A stretch of 51,025 bases of DNA from Sulfuritalea sp. (GCA_021738105.1 JAIPCS010000004.1:1-51025); one strand, 5' to 3'; shown: positions 36,972 through 46,239, numbered from the stretch's first letter. Notes: generated by a model from the letters alone, not told the origin. A program made the numbers and translations.

Positions 36972-36999
36972 AATCCGCCCCTTGCTTTTCCGGTCTCCA

Positions 37000-37032
37000 A
37001 GGTGCTCTGCGGCTTGAACGAGCGCCTTTTTT
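37000..37032 (+). terminator. Terminator-like hairpin immediately before lepA
   Basis: AGGTGCTC (37000-37007) pairs with GAGCGCCT (37020-37027) with one G-T wobble, 12-base loop, followed by five more T (six with the stem's last). It ends 9 bases before the lepA ATG and leaves no room for a Shine-Dalgarno sequence in between. Confidence 0.65.
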
Positions 37033-37041
37033 GTTGCCCCC

Positions 37042-38835
37042 ATGGATCACATCAGAAATTTCTCAATCATTGCCCATATCGATCACGGTAAATCTACCTT
37101 GGCGGATCGGATCATCCATCGATGCGGTGGTCTCTCCGATCGGGAAATGGAGGCGCAAGTGCTCGACTCGATGGATATTGAACGCGAGCGCGGCATTACC
37201 ATCAAGGCTCAGACGGCAGCGCTTAGTTTCAAGGCGCGCGATGGGAGAACATACAACCTCAATCTGATCGACACTCCCGGTCATGTCGACTTCTCCTACG
37301 AAGTCAGCCGGTCGTTGTCGGCCTGCGAAGGGGCGCTTCTGGTGGTTGATGCCTCGCAGGGAGTGGAAGCTCAAACGGTGGCGAATTGCTATACAGCACT
37401 GGAACTGGGTGTCGAAGTGATTCCGGTATTGAACAAGATTGATTTGCCAGCGGCCGACCCTGACAATGCCCGTCAGGAAATCGAGGATGTTATCGGTATC
37501 GATGCCACTGAGGCCATTTTGTGTTCTGCAAAGACCGGCATCGGGGTGGATGATGTGCTTGAAGCCGTAATCGCCCGCATTCCTCAGCCTGTGGGTGACC
37601 CAGAGGCTGCCTTGAAGGCGCTGATCATCGACTCATGGTTCGACAGCTATGTTGGCGTGGTGATGCTGGTGCGGGTCATCGATGGTGTCGTGCGTGCCAA
37701 GGACAGATTGATGCTGATGTCCACCGGGTCCACGCATTTGTGCGAGCAGGTCGGTGTTTTTACGCCGAAATCGCTGACGCGAAGCGAGTTGCGGGCAGGT
37801 GAGGTCGGCTTCATTATTTCCGGAATGAAAGAACTGGATGCCGCCAAGGTTGGCGATACGGTGACCGCCGTAGATCGACGTGCACTCAAGGCGTTGGCCG
37901 GCTTCAAGGAAATCAAGCCGCAGGTTTTTGCCGGCCTGTATCCGGTTGAGTCGAACCAGTATGACGCTCTGCGCGACTCGCTCGAGAAATTGCATTTGAA
38001 TGATGCTTCGCTGCATTACGAACCCGAGGTTTCTCAAGCACTCGGTTTCGGCTTTCGCTGCGGTTTTCTTGGTCTGCTGCACATGGAGATTGTGCAAGAA
38101 AGGCTGGAGCGCGAGTTCGACCAGGACCTGATCACAACGGCTCCGACTGTGGTCTATGAAGTGTTGATGAGAGACGGCGCGCTGATTCAGGTTGAAAATC
38201 CTTCGAAATTGCCGGAAACGCAAAAAGTCGAGGAAATTCGCGAGCCGATCATTACTGCGAAGATATTCGTACCGCAGGAATATCTCGGTGCGGTGATCAC
38301 TTTGTGCGAAAGCAAACGTGGCTCACAAGTCAATATGGCTTATCACGGACGTCAGGTTCAACTTGTCTATGAAATGCCGATGGCCGAAGTTGTCATGGAC
38401 TTTTTTGATCGTTTGAAATCCGTGTCGCGTGGCTACGCGTCGCTCGATTACGACTTCAAGGAGTATCGGGCGGCCGATGTGGTCAAACTCGACATTCTGA
38501 TCAACTCCGAGAAAGTTGATGCCCTGTCCGTGATTGTGCATAGAGCGAATGCTGCCTATCGTGGGCGCGAGTTGGCTGCCAAGATGCGTGAGCTGATTCC
38601 GCGCCAGATGTACGATGTCGCGATTCAGGCTGCCATCGGATCAACCATTGTCTCGCGCGAGAACGTAAAGGCCATGCGCAAGGATGTGTTGGCGAAATGT
38701 TACGGTGGCGACATCACGCGCAAGAAAAAGCTGCTGGAAAAGCAGAAGGCAGGCAAGAAGCGCATGAAGCAGGTCGGTCGGGTGGAAATTCCCCAGGAGG
38801 CTTTCCTGGCGGTATTGCGAGTAGGTGATAAATGA
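37042..38835 (+). CDS. lepA: Elongation factor 4 (LepA)
   Basis: Ribosome-associated GTPase that back-translocates or aids initiation/assembly. 597 residues. Seen: G1 AHIDHGKST at 11-19, [10 protein letters not shown] (switch I), [39 protein letters not shown]4 NKIDLP, then the EF-G-like domains and the LepA C-terminus with [25 protein letters not shown]. The ATG at 37042 gives [16 protein letters not shown], fixed by family length. The upstream hairpin and absent ribosome binding site are unusual. Coupled to lepB by ATGA. Confidence 0.98.
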   Translation: MDHIRNFSIIAHIDHGKSTLADRIIHRCGGLSDREMEAQVLDSMDIERERGITIKAQTAALSFKARDGRTYNLNLIDTPGHVDFSYEVSRSLSACEGALLVVDASQGVEAQTVANCYTALELGVEVIPVLNKIDLPAADPDNARQEIEDVIGIDATEAILCSAKTGIGVDDVLEAVIARIPQPVGDPEAALKALIIDSWFDSYVGVVMLVRVIDGVVRAKDRLMLMSTGSTHLCEQVGVFTPKSLTRSELRAGEVGFIISGMKELDAAKVGDTVTAVDRRALKALAGFKEIKPQVFAGLYPVESNQYDALRDSLEKLHLNDASLHYEPEVSQALGFGFRCGFLGLLHMEIVQERLEREFDQDLITTAPTVVYEVLMRDGALIQVENPSKLPETQKVEEIREPIITAKIFVPQEYLGAVITLCESKRGSQVNMAYHGRQVQLVYEMPMAEVVMDFFDRLKSVSRGYASLDYDFKEYRAADVVKLDILINSEKVDALSVIVHRANAAYRGRELAAKMRELIPRQMYDVAIQAAIGSTIVSRENVKAMRKDVLAKCYGGDITRKKKLLEKQKAGKKRMKQVGRVEIPQEAFLAVLRVGDK

Positions 38836-39620
38836 ATTTTGCTCTGATTCTTTTCTTGCTCGTAATGGCAACTGGGGTCATCTGGTGCGTTGATTTCTTC
38901 TGGGCCAGAAAAAAGCGCTCGCCGGAGGCCAAGGATCCGTGGTGGGTTGAGTATGGCGCCAGTTTTTTCCCGGTTATTCTGGCCGTATTCCTGCTGCGTT
39001 CCTTTCTGGTAGAGCCTTTCAAAATTCCTTCCGGCTCAATGATCCCGACTCTGCTGATCGGTGATTTCATACTGGTCAACAAATTCACCTACGGTGTGCG
39101 TCTGCCCGTAATAAACAAGAAGATCATCGAGCTCAATTCTCCGCAACGAGGCGATGTCGTGGTGTTTCGCTATCCGCCGGATCCAACGCTCGATTACATC
39201 AAGCGAGTGGTTGGCTTGCCGGGCGACAAGGTGGCATATCGCAACAAGCGGCTGACCATCAACGGTCAGGAAATTGCTCAGAAAGCGGCTGACGATTACC
39301 TGGATCGTGACCGTTTGTTCTACACCCCGCGATTCGTGGAAACTCTTGGAAAAGTCGAGCATGAAATCCTTGTCGAGGCAGACGCACCTCCGTTCAATCG
39401 TCAGATAGTTCGCTTTCCGCACAGCGACAATTGTCACTACAATAGCGAGGGAGTAAGTTGCGAGGTCCCTCCCGGGCACTATTTCATGATGGGTGACAAT
39501 CGGGACAATTCGCAGGACAGCCGATTCTGGGGTTTCGTTCCGGATGAAAACCTGGTCGGCAAGGCGTTCTTTATCTGGTTTAATTTTTCCGATCTAAAAC
39601 GATTCGGCTCGTTTCATTAG
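38832..39620 (+). CDS. lepB: Signal peptidase I
   Basis: Inner-membrane protease that cleaves signal peptides of exported proteins. 262 residues. N-terminal hydrophobic segment ([22 protein letters not shown]), a second near 45-62, catalytic Ser69 in [18 protein letters not shown], Lys124 in [12 protein letters not shown], and the box E region [20 protein letters not shown]. Overlaps lepA by ATGA. Confidence 0.97.
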   Translation: MNFALILFLLVMATGVIWCVDFFWARKKRSPEAKDPWWVEYGASFFPVILAVFLLRSFLVEPFKIPSGSMIPTLLIGDFILVNKFTYGVRLPVINKKIIELNSPQRGDVVVFRYPPDPTLDYIKRVVGLPGDKVAYRNKRLTINGQEIAQKAADDYLDRDRLFYTPRFVETLGKVEHEILVEADAPPFNRQIVRFPHSDNCHYNSEGVSCEVPPGHYFMMGDNRDNSQDSRFWGFVPDENLVGKAFFIWFNFSDLKRFGSFH

Positions 39621-39629
39621 GGGATGGAC

Positions 39630-39989
39630 ATGAAACACCAACGTGGATTAAGTCTGAATGGCCTCGTACTGGGAGGTGCTGCTTTGGGCCTGATTGGGTT
39701 GCTGGCAATGAAGGCTCTGCCACCCTGGATGGAATATGGCAACATCGCCAAGCATGTGAAGGCCACGGCGAGCGACAGCAGTCTCAAATCCGTCACGGTT
39801 GCGCAGGTTCGTTCGGCGTTTGACCGGCGTTCCAGTATCGACAACGTAACGAGTGTTACCGGAGCGGACCTCGATATCACCAAGGACGAGGGCGAACTGG
39901 TGATCTCTTTTGCGTATACCTCCAAAGTGCCGTTGTTTGGCAATACCAGCCTGATCTTCGAGTTCGAGGGCAGCAGCAGCGCCAAATAA
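39630..39989 (+). CDS. DUF4845 membrane-anchored protein
   Basis: A 119-residue protein of the DUF4845 family, found between lepB and rnc in Betaproteobacteria; function unknown. Seen: MKHQRGLSLNGLVLGGAALGLIGLLAMKALPPWMEYGNIAKHVK, whose first 30 residues resemble a type-IV-pilin-like N-terminal anchor, then a soluble beta-rich part ending EFEGSSSAK. The ATG at 39630 has AGGGG six bases upstream; the ATG at 39624 is too close to that site. Overlaps rnc by one base (TAATG). Confidence 0.88.
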   Translation: MKHQRGLSLNGLVLGGAALGLIGLLAMKALPPWMEYGNIAKHVKATASDSSLKSVTVAQVRSAFDRRSSIDNVTSVTGADLDITKDEGELVISFAYTSKVPLFGNTSLIFEFEGSSSAK

Positions 39990-40657
39990 TGAATTCGAAG
40001 CGTCTGGAAGCAGCACTCGGGCACCGTTTTGTACGGCCTGAGTTGCAGCGCCAAGCGCTCACGCATCGAAGTTTCGGTTCTCCAAATAATGAGCGTCTTG
40101 AGTTTCTTGGGGACTCGATACTGAATTGTGTCGTCGCTGCGACTCTTTTCAACAATTTTCCAGGGCTCAAAGAGGGGGAGTTGTCCCGTTTGCGTGCCAG
40201 CCTGGTGCGACAGGAGTCCCTGGCTGAAATAGCGCGAAATATCGGTCTCGGTGATGTGCTGTATCTAGGAGAGGGCGAGTTGAAGAGTGGCGGTGCCGCT
40301 CGCCCTTCGATCCTTGCCGATGCGCTGGAGGCTATTTTTGGGGCGATCTACATTGATGCAGGATTTGAGGCATCCCGGAGCGTCATCGAACGACTGTATG
40401 GTCCGGCAATGGCCCGAATCGATCCCAGCGAGGCAACCAAGGATCCCAAAACAGCGTTGCAGGAGATTCTGCAGGGAAGGCGATTGCCCTTGCCCCGCTA
40501 TGAACTGCTCGCAACCTATGGTGAGGCGCATGCCCAGGAGTTCGAGGTCGAATGCATCATCCCGGATATGCACATTCGAAGCACGGGCAAGGGCGGCAGT
40601 CGGCGGATTGCCGAACAGCAGGCGGCGCGGCGCGCCATGGCCGAGATCAAAACATGA
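39989..40657 (+). CDS. rnc: Ribonuclease III
   Basis: Double-strand-specific RNase for rRNA maturation and mRNA control. 222 residues. Seen: the signature NERLEFLGDSILN at 34-46, ADALEAIFGAIYIDAGF with the second acidic site, and a C-terminal dsRNA-binding domain (DPKTALQEILQGRRLPLPRYEL through GGSRRIAEQQAARRAM). Starts in the DUF4845 stop (TAATG) and overlaps era by 4 bases. Confidence 0.97.
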   Translation: MNSKRLEAALGHRFVRPELQRQALTHRSFGSPNNERLEFLGDSILNCVVAATLFNNFPGLKEGELSRLRASLVRQESLAEIARNIGLGDVLYLGEGELKSGGAARPSILADALEAIFGAIYIDAGFEASRSVIERLYGPAMARIDPSEATKDPKTALQEILQGRRLPLPRYELLATYGEAHAQEFEVECIIPDMHIRSTGKGGSRRIAEQQAARRAMAEIKT

Positions 40658-41541
40658 AACCTGAATTTCGTACCGGCTATCTGGCCGTCATCGGTCGCCC
40701 CAACGTCGGCAAGTCAACGTTGACGAATCGTCTGGTGGGTGCAAAGGTCAGTATCACATCGAAGAAGGCGCAGACCACGCGACATCGGATTCACGGTGTG
40801 CTGACGACGGATGATGCGCAGTTCATTTTCGTCGATACGCCGGGTTTCCAGATGACGCATAAAAATGCGTTGAATCGGCTGATGAATCGCAGTGTGACGT
40901 CGACCTTTGCGGATGTCGACGTGATTCTGCTGGTCGTCGAGGCTGGCAACTGGGGTTCTGGAGAGGTCGAGATTTTGCAGATGCTGCCCCCGGATACACC
41001 CGTGGTGCTGGTCATCAACAAAATTGACCGGCTGGCCAAGAAAGCCGAACTGCTTCCGTTCATTGCCAAGGTTTCAGCACTGCATGAGTTTGCCGAACTG
41101 GTGCCGCTCTCGGCGGAAAAGGGTTTGGGCATCAAGGAACTGTTAAGCGCGGTCGCCGGCTACCTGCCGCAATCGCCGCCGGTTTTTGATGCCGACGATA
41201 TTACCGATCGTTCCGAGCGATTCATGGCCTCCGAGATACTGCGCGAGAAGCTGTTTCGCAATCTCGGAGAAGAATTGCCCTATGGAATCGCGGTGGAAAT
41301 CGAGAAATTCGAACAGGAAGGCGAGTTGCGCAGGATTCATGCGGCGATCATTGTCGATCGGGCCGGCCATCGCGCCATCGTCATCGGCAAGGCAGGCGAA
41401 CGCATGAAGCGGATTTCCACCGATGCGCGCAAGGAAATGGAAACTCTGTTCGGGGGCAAGGTCTGGCTTGAAACCTGGGTCAAGGTCAAGGGCGGTTGGG
41501 CCGACGACGAGCGCGCCCTGAAAAGCCTGGGATACGACTAG
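40654..41541 (+). CDS. era: GTPase Era
   Basis: Ribosome-small-subunit assembly GTPase that binds 16S rRNA near its 3' end. 295 residues. Seen: G1 GRPNVGKST, VDTPGFQ (G3), VINKID (G4), SAEKGLGIKELL, and the KH domain with AAIIVDRAGHRAIVIGKAGERMKRI. Start ATG at 40654 inside the rnc stop codon region; the conserved rnc-era-recO order follows. Confidence 0.98.
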   Translation: MKPEFRTGYLAVIGRPNVGKSTLTNRLVGAKVSITSKKAQTTRHRIHGVLTTDDAQFIFVDTPGFQMTHKNALNRLMNRSVTSTFADVDVILLVVEAGNWGSGEVEILQMLPPDTPVVLVINKIDRLAKKAELLPFIAKVSALHEFAELVPLSAEKGLGIKELLSAVAGYLPQSPPVFDADDITDRSERFMASEILREKLFRNLGEELPYGIAVEIEKFEQEGELRRIHAAIIVDRAGHRAIVIGKAGERMKRISTDARKEMETLFGGKVWLETWVKVKGGWADDERALKSLGYD

Positions 41542-41585
41542 GCTGTCGCGCATGAATTCCTTGCTTAGCGGACGGGCATGACAGC

Positions 41586-42317
41586 GTGAGCGGTAAACGC
41601 GTCGACGGCCAGGTGGCCTATGTTCTTCATCTTCATCCCTACAGTGAAACCAGTCTGGTGGTTGATGTTTTTACGCGTGACCATGGACGCGTCGCGCTGG
41701 TGGCGCGTGGCGCGCGGCGACCGCGCTCGGCGATGCGCGGCGCGTTGATGTCCTTTCAACCACTGGAGCTGGGTTGGTTTGGCGGCGGCGAAGTCAAGAC
41801 CCTGGCCAAGGTCGAATGGCTCGGTGGCATGCCCTTGCTTGGTGGACGCTGTTTGCTGCTCGGCTACTATCTGAACGAACTGCTGCTGAAAATGTTACCG
41901 CGCGAGGATGCCCACAATGCACTGTTCGATGCCTATGCGGCGGCACTGCGTGCGCTCGGTGCGGGAGCGGCCGACGCGCCGGAGTTGCGTCGTTTCGAGA
42001 AGTCCTTGCTAAAGGAACTGGGCTACGGGCTGACGCTGGATGTGGACATCGCGTCAGGCCGGCGTGTGGTACCCGACGGTGACTACACCTACCTGATCGA
42101 GCGGGGTCCGGTCGAAAATCTCGGCGCTGGCGACACGGCAGAGGGCGAGGCGCCCCGCCTGTGCGGCAAGACCTTGCTGGATATGGCGGCCGACGACTAT
42201 ACCGATCCGCGCACACGGCTCGAAAGTCGGCAACTGATGCGTCAGTTGATTGCGCATCATATGGGCGGCAAACCGCTGCAATCGCGGCGGGTTTTCATGG
42301 AACTGCAGGAATTGTGA
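41586..42317 (+). CDS. recO: DNA repair protein RecO
   Basis: Recombination mediator that loads RecA with RecR. 243 residues. Seen: OB-fold N-terminus GQVAYVLHLHPYSETSLVVDVFTRDHGRVALVARGARRPRSAMRGAL, then the helical region LLGRYLNEL-like YYLNELLLKMLPREDAHNALFDAYAAAL, and the C-terminal HMGGKPLQSRRVFMELQEL. Start is GTG at 41586. Confidence 0.95.
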   Translation: MSGKRVDGQVAYVLHLHPYSETSLVVDVFTRDHGRVALVARGARRPRSAMRGALMSFQPLELGWFGGGEVKTLAKVEWLGGMPLLGGRCLLLGYYLNELLLKMLPREDAHNALFDAYAAALRALGAGAADAPELRRFEKSLLKELGYGLTLDVDIASGRRVVPDGDYTYLIERGPVENLGAGDTAEGEAPRLCGKTLLDMAADDYTDPRTRLESRQLMRQLIAHHMGGKPLQSRRVFMELQEL

Positions 42318-42354
42318 AAGTTTTCCGGCTTGTTGGCCTGGTGACGGAGGAAGC

Positions 42355-43101
42355 ATGATTGAACTTGGCGTAAATATCGACCACCTGGCGACAGTACGCG
42401 AGGCGAGAAAGACTCACGAGCCCGACCCGGTTTGGGCCGCGGTCGAAGCACATCTGGGAGGAGCCGACGGCATTACCGTGCATCTGCGGGAGGATCGTCG
42501 TCACATTCAGGATCATGATGTGCGGCGTTTGCGTGAGCTGACCCACATCAAACTCAACCTCGAAATGGCGGCTACCGACGAGATGGTCGACATCGCCTGT
42601 CAGATAAAGCCCGAAATGGCCATGCTGGTACCCGAAGGCCGGCACGAGATCACCACCGAGGGCGGGCTGGATGTTGCGGGGGAGGGAGCGCGGCTGCGCG
42701 AAGTGGTGGCGCGCTTGACAGATGCCGGCATCGTCACCAGCGTATTCATCGACGCCGAGCTTCCTCAGGTGGACGCCGCGGCCCGAATCGGAGTGCGCGT
42801 TTGCGAAATTCATACCGGCCCCTACGCCCACGCGTTTTACAGTCGGGGTCGCGATATCGAAAGCCCTCCGGTGCAGGACGAGCTCGAAAAAATTCGACGC
42901 GCGGGTGCGGCAGTTCGTGCCGCCGGCATGCGTTTCAATGCCGGTCACGCGCTCAACTATTTCAATGTGCAGCCCGTGGCCGCCCTGCCGGGAATTCGAG
43001 AACTTCACATCGGCCATGCGATCGTTAGTCGCGCGATCTTTGTCGGTATGCGCGAGGCTGTGGCCGAAATGAAACGTCTGATGCGCGAGGCGCAATGTTG
43101 A
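42355..43101 (+). CDS. pdxJ: Pyridoxine 5'-phosphate synthase
   Basis: Final condensation in DXP-dependent vitamin B6 synthesis. 248 residues, TIM barrel. Seen: MIELGVNIDHLATVREAR, DGITVHLREDRRHIQDHDV, LNLEMAATDEM, MLVPEGRHEITTEGGLDV, SVFIDAELPQVDAAARIGV, EIHTGPYA and the C-terminal FNAGHALNYFNVQPVAALPG plus LHIGHAIVSRAIFVG. The ATG at 42355 follows GGAGG with a proper spacing. Confidence 0.98.
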   Translation: MIELGVNIDHLATVREARKTHEPDPVWAAVEAHLGGADGITVHLREDRRHIQDHDVRRLRELTHIKLNLEMAATDEMVDIACQIKPEMAMLVPEGRHEITTEGGLDVAGEGARLREVVARLTDAGIVTSVFIDAELPQVDAAARIGVRVCEIHTGPYAHAFYSRGRDIESPPVQDELEKIRRAGAAVRAAGMRFNAGHALNYFNVQPVAALPGIRELHIGHAIVSRAIFVGMREAVAEMKRLMREAQC

Positions 43102-43174
43102 CGGTTGGTTTTCCACAGACCGTTCTGACGCCTGAGCCGACGAGGCATTTTTGTCGTCTCGGGTGTGTGCTGTC

Positions 43175-43552
43175 ATGATTGTCGGCATCGGCACCGACAT
43201 CGTTTCGATTGCCCGTATGGCCGAGTACTGGCAGCGCCATGGCGAGCGCGGTCTGGAAAAAATGCTGGCGCCGGACGAGAGAGCGCCTTGCCGCGACAGC
43301 AACGATCCGGCACGCTTTCTGGCCAAGCGTTTTGCCGCCAAGGAAGCGCTGGGCAAGGCATTCGGCACCGGCATCCGTGCCCCCTTGCTGATGCCGGAAA
43401 TTGCCGTCGATCACAATGATCTCGGCAAGCCCGGCTTTGTTTTTTCGCCACAACTGGCCGCCGTGTTTGCCGATCGTCACTGGGTTACGCACCTCTCAAT
43501 CAGTGACGAGCAGGAGTACGCCCTTGCCTACGTCATTCTGGAATCCTCATGA
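43175..43552 (+). CDS. acpS: Holo-ACP synthase
   Basis: Transfers phosphopantetheine from CoA to Ser37 of AcpP. 125 residues. Seen: MIVGIGTDIVSIARM with the metal-binding Asp, FLAKRFAAKEALGKAFGTGI with the catalytic Glu/Lys, and LSISDEQEYALAYVILE. The usual pdxJ-acpS neighbourhood. Stop overlaps nagZ start by 4 bases. Confidence 0.97.
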   Translation: MIVGIGTDIVSIARMAEYWQRHGERGLEKMLAPDERAPCRDSNDPARFLAKRFAAKEALGKAFGTGIRAPLLMPEIAVDHNDLGKPGFVFSPQLAAVFADRHWVTHLSISDEQEYALAYVILESS

Positions 43553-44568
43553 ATACTAAAGTTTCCGGTTCTCCGCTTCTGGGACCGCTGATGATCGACA
43601 TCGCCGGCCAGGAATTGTCAGACCTCGATCGTGATCGTCTGACTCACCCGCTGGTCGGCGGCGTGATCCTGTTCTCCCGCAACTACCGTGATATTGCTCA
43701 ACTCACCGCCTTGTGCGCCGCCATTCACGCGCTGCGCTCACCGGCGCTGCCCATTGCGATCGATCACGAAGGCGGGCGCGTGCAGCGCTGTCGCGAGGGT
43801 TTTACCCATATTCCGCCGATGCGTCGTCTCGGCGAGGCCTGGGATCAGGACGCCGCCGAGGCGATTGCGGCCGCAAGCGCTATCGGCTATCTGCTTGGCG
43901 CAGAGCTGCGGCAGTGCGGCGTCGATTTTTCGTTCACTCCGGTACTTGATCTCGATTGGGGCCCCAGCGGTGTAATTGGTGATCGAGCGTTTCATCGCGA
44001 TCCTGAAGCCGTTACGGAATTGGCCGGGGCGCTGATCGATGGATTGCGTGCCGCCGGCATGGGCTGTTGCGGCAAGCACTTTCCCGGGCATGGCTGGGTG
44101 GCGGCGGATTCCCATCTGGCCATTCCGGTCGACGAGCGAAGCCTTGCCGAACTGGCGCCCGACATGGAGCCGTACCAGCATCTCAGGCTCGATGCGGTCA
44201 TGCCGGCACACGTGATCTATCCGCAGATCGACGCCCGTCCGGCCGGATTTTCGCCGGTCTGGCTGGACATGCTGCGCAAGGATTTCGGATTTGATGGAGT
44301 GATCTTCAGCGACGACTTGTCGATGGAAGGTGCCAGCTTTGCCGGTGGCATGGTTCAGCGCGCAAATGCCGCCTGGACGGCGGGCTGCGATGTTCTGCTG
44401 GTGTGCAACGCCCCCGATGCCGTAGCCGATTTGCTGGAAAACTGGAAGCCCGAGCACGATGCCGTGCGTGCCGCACGGCTGGAACGGCTGTCGCCCACTC
44501 CGGGCTGGCAGGTGGACGCGACACGCTGTGCCGCAGGCAAAGCTGCTGTCAGTCGAATGGTGGCGTAG
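43549..44568 (+). CDS. nagZ: Beta-N-acetylhexosaminidase NagZ
   Basis: Cytoplasmic glycosidase that removes GlcNAc from anhydro-muropeptides in cell-wall recycling. 339 residues, GH3. Seen: GPLMIDIAGQELSDLDRDRL, GGVILFSRNY, IDHEGGRVQRCREGFTHIPPM, GKHFPGHGWVAADSHLAIP with the catalytic His, and FSDDLSMEGASFAGG with the nucleophile Asp. Its last 20 bases overlap the 3' end of the convergent DMT transporter gene. Confidence 0.97.
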   Translation: MNTKVSGSPLLGPLMIDIAGQELSDLDRDRLTHPLVGGVILFSRNYRDIAQLTALCAAIHALRSPALPIAIDHEGGRVQRCREGFTHIPPMRRLGEAWDQDAAEAIAAASAIGYLLGAELRQCGVDFSFTPVLDLDWGPSGVIGDRAFHRDPEAVTELAGALIDGLRAAGMGCCGKHFPGHGWVAADSHLAIPVDERSLAELAPDMEPYQHLRLDAVMPAHVIYPQIDARPAGFSPVWLDMLRKDFGFDGVIFSDDLSMEGASFAGGMVQRANAAWTAGCDVLLVCNAPDAVADLLENWKPEHDAVRAARLERLSPTPGWQVDATRCAAGKAAVSRMVA

Positions 44569-45496
44569 CAGGACGGTTCAGTCGGATGACCTTTCCGCTT
44601 TGGTGACGGTTGTTGGCGATCAGTGCTATCAACACAATGGACGCACCCATGAGCTCAAGGGAAGCGGGCAAGCGCCCTTGGGCGATGGCGATCAGATAGG
44701 TGATCACAGGCGCAAAGTTGGCAAACAATCCCGCATTCAGGGGGCCGATTTTTGCGACGGCCATATTCCAGAACAGTATCGCGAGCACTGACACACAGAG
44801 AATGATGTAAGCCAGTTGCGGCCAGACCGCAATGAGTTGTTCTACGCGTGGCGGACTGCTGTGGCCGGCGAGGGTAGCGATACCGAGTACCACGACGATG
44901 GCCAGCCAGCCCAGTGAGCACGATAGCGCCGTGTAGCGTACCGGCGACCAGCCGGGGAATTGCTGGCCACCCAGCGTATAGCCCGTCCAGAACAGCGACG
45001 CGAGAAAGACCAGCCCATTTCCCAGAGCGTCACCGCCACTGAGACGCGAGATGTCTCCCGCGGTCAGGACAAAAGCTTCGCCCAGCAGCGCGAGGGCGAT
45101 GGCGCCCAGCGTGAAGTTGTCCGGACGCAGTCGGGTGCGCCACCATTGGAATAGTGCGACTTGTATGGGGCCCAACGCCAGAATCATGGCGGCGATTTCG
45201 GGACGTGTCAGTCGCAGGCCCTCAAACAGGGTAATGCCGAATCCGGCAAACCCCAGGGCGCCGAACAGGGCAATTTTCTTTAGCTGTCCATCGGTGTTCA
45301 GTGCGCCACGACCCTCCCTCACCCACAGCAGCACAAGGAAAACACAGGCGGCGGATCCGAATCGCATGGCCGAGATCCAGTACGGGTCCACCATCTGCAA
45401 CGCCGACTTTCCAGCCGGAGGCAGTCCGCCCCAGATGACGATGACGATCAGCATGTACAAACTGCCGCGGCGATGATCGAGGTGAGAAGGACTCAT
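44549..45496 (-). CDS. DMT-superfamily (EamA) transporter, second copy
   Basis: A 315-residue, ten-helix inner-membrane transporter. Seen: SLYMLIVIVIWGGLPPAGKSALQMVDPYWISAMRFGSA in the first EamA half, LGNGLVFLASLFWTGYTLGGQQFPG in the second. Substrate unknown. Start at 45496 (MSPSHLDHRRGSLYM) overlaps the preceding stop by 4 bases; the long open frame beyond is antisense to other genes and not used. Its 3' end overlaps nagZ by 20 bases in convergent orientation, with no terminator between. Confidence 0.87.
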   Translation of the reverse strand: MSPSHLDHRRGSLYMLIVIVIWGGLPPAGKSALQMVDPYWISAMRFGSAACVFLVLLWVREGRGALNTDGQLKKIALFGALGFAGFGITLFEGLRLTRPEIAAMILALGPIQVALFQWWRTRLRPDNFTLGAIALALLGEAFVLTAGDISRLSGGDALGNGLVFLASLFWTGYTLGGQQFPGWSPVRYTALSCSLGWLAIVVVLGIATLAGHSSPPRVEQLIAVWPQLAYIILCVSVLAILFWNMAVAKIGPLNAGLFANFAPVITYLIAIAQGRLPASLELMGASIVLIALIANNRHQSGKVIRLNRPATPPFD

Positions 45497-46239
45497 AGCT
45501 GAAGAATGCCGCCAGCGAGATGTCTGGATTCCGCGAGCCGGGCAAGGGTTGGCAGCAAATTCAGACTGGTCGCCCGCTTCAGACGCAAGGCCGCCGCCTT
45601 CATATCCGCAAAAGTCGGTGCTGGCGATACGGCGATGGCGGCCAGCGCAATGGCGTTGCCGCTGTCGCAGGACGGAAAGGCAATGGCATGTTTGCCGAAA
45701 GCCTCTTTCAGACGCGTTACACTTTTTCCAAAGTCCTTGCGTCGTGACAGCAGGTTGATGCACAGCACGCCGTCCTCGTTCAATCGGCTTCGGCAGTCGA
45801 GATAAAAGGGCAGGGTGTCGAGCCGCCCGGCACGGGCGTCGGCATCAAAACCATCGACCAGTATCAAGTCGTAGCGTTGCCGCGATTCGATCATGAAATC
45901 GGCACCGTCGCCATGGCGAATCTTGATTCGCGCCGGGTCGTCGGGAAACTTGAAAAACTGGCGGGCGGCCGCTTCCACGCGCGGCTCGATCTCGACCACG
46001 GTAATTTTTGCCTGAGGGCGGTAGCGATACAGAAACTTTGTCAGCGATCCGGCACCGAGACCGATCTGAAGGACTTTCCGAGGCCAGTCTTCGCCATGCA
46101 ATAGCAGTGGCGTCATCATTTCCCGGGTGTAATCCAGTTCCAGTGCATACGGCCGCGCGATTCGCATGGCTCCCTGTATCCACGACGAGCCGAAATGCAG
46201 ATAGCGGACGCCCGCTTCCTCGCTGATGTCGATGTTCAT
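45493..46239 (-). CDS. Spermidine synthase-like methyltransferase-fold protein
   Basis: A 248-residue protein of the spermidine/spermine synthase family. Seen: VRYLHFGSSWIQGAMRIARPYALELDYTREMMTPLLL, the SAM/dcSAM-binding VLQIGLGAGSLTKFLYRYRP, VVEIEPRVEAAARQFFKFP, the GDGADFM and DLILVDGFDAD motifs. Residues of the true aminopropyltransferase active site are only partly kept (DGFDAD for the usual DSTDP), so a polyamine product is uncertain. A dispersed-repeat copy is read in frame as AVSPAPTF (45608-45635). Coupled to the downstream DMT transporter gene by a 4-base overlap. Confidence 0.82.
   Translation of the reverse strand: MNIDISEEAGVRYLHFGSSWIQGAMRIARPYALELDYTREMMTPLLLHGEDWPRKVLQIGLGAGSLTKFLYRYRPQAKITVVEIEPRVEAAARQFFKFPDDPARIKIRHGDGADFMIESRQRYDLILVDGFDADARAGRLDTLPFYLDCRSRLNEDGVLCINLLSRRKDFGKSVTRLKEAFGKHAIAFPSCDSGNAIALAAIAVSPAPTFADMKAAALRLKRATSLNLLPTLARLAESRHLAGGILQL
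45608..45635 (-). repeat. Dispersed repeat copy inside spermidine-synthase-like gene
   Basis: On the minus strand: GCCGTATCGC followed by CAGCACCGACTTTT, with one mismatch in the core. It is in frame and gives AVSPAPTF, close to AVLSAPTF in the transporter copy at 18488. Confidence 0.55.

Noticed and set aside
36954..36974. TTGAGT/TAAAAT as a lepA promoter
   Set aside because: The spacer is only 9 bases, too short for a sigma-70 promoter.
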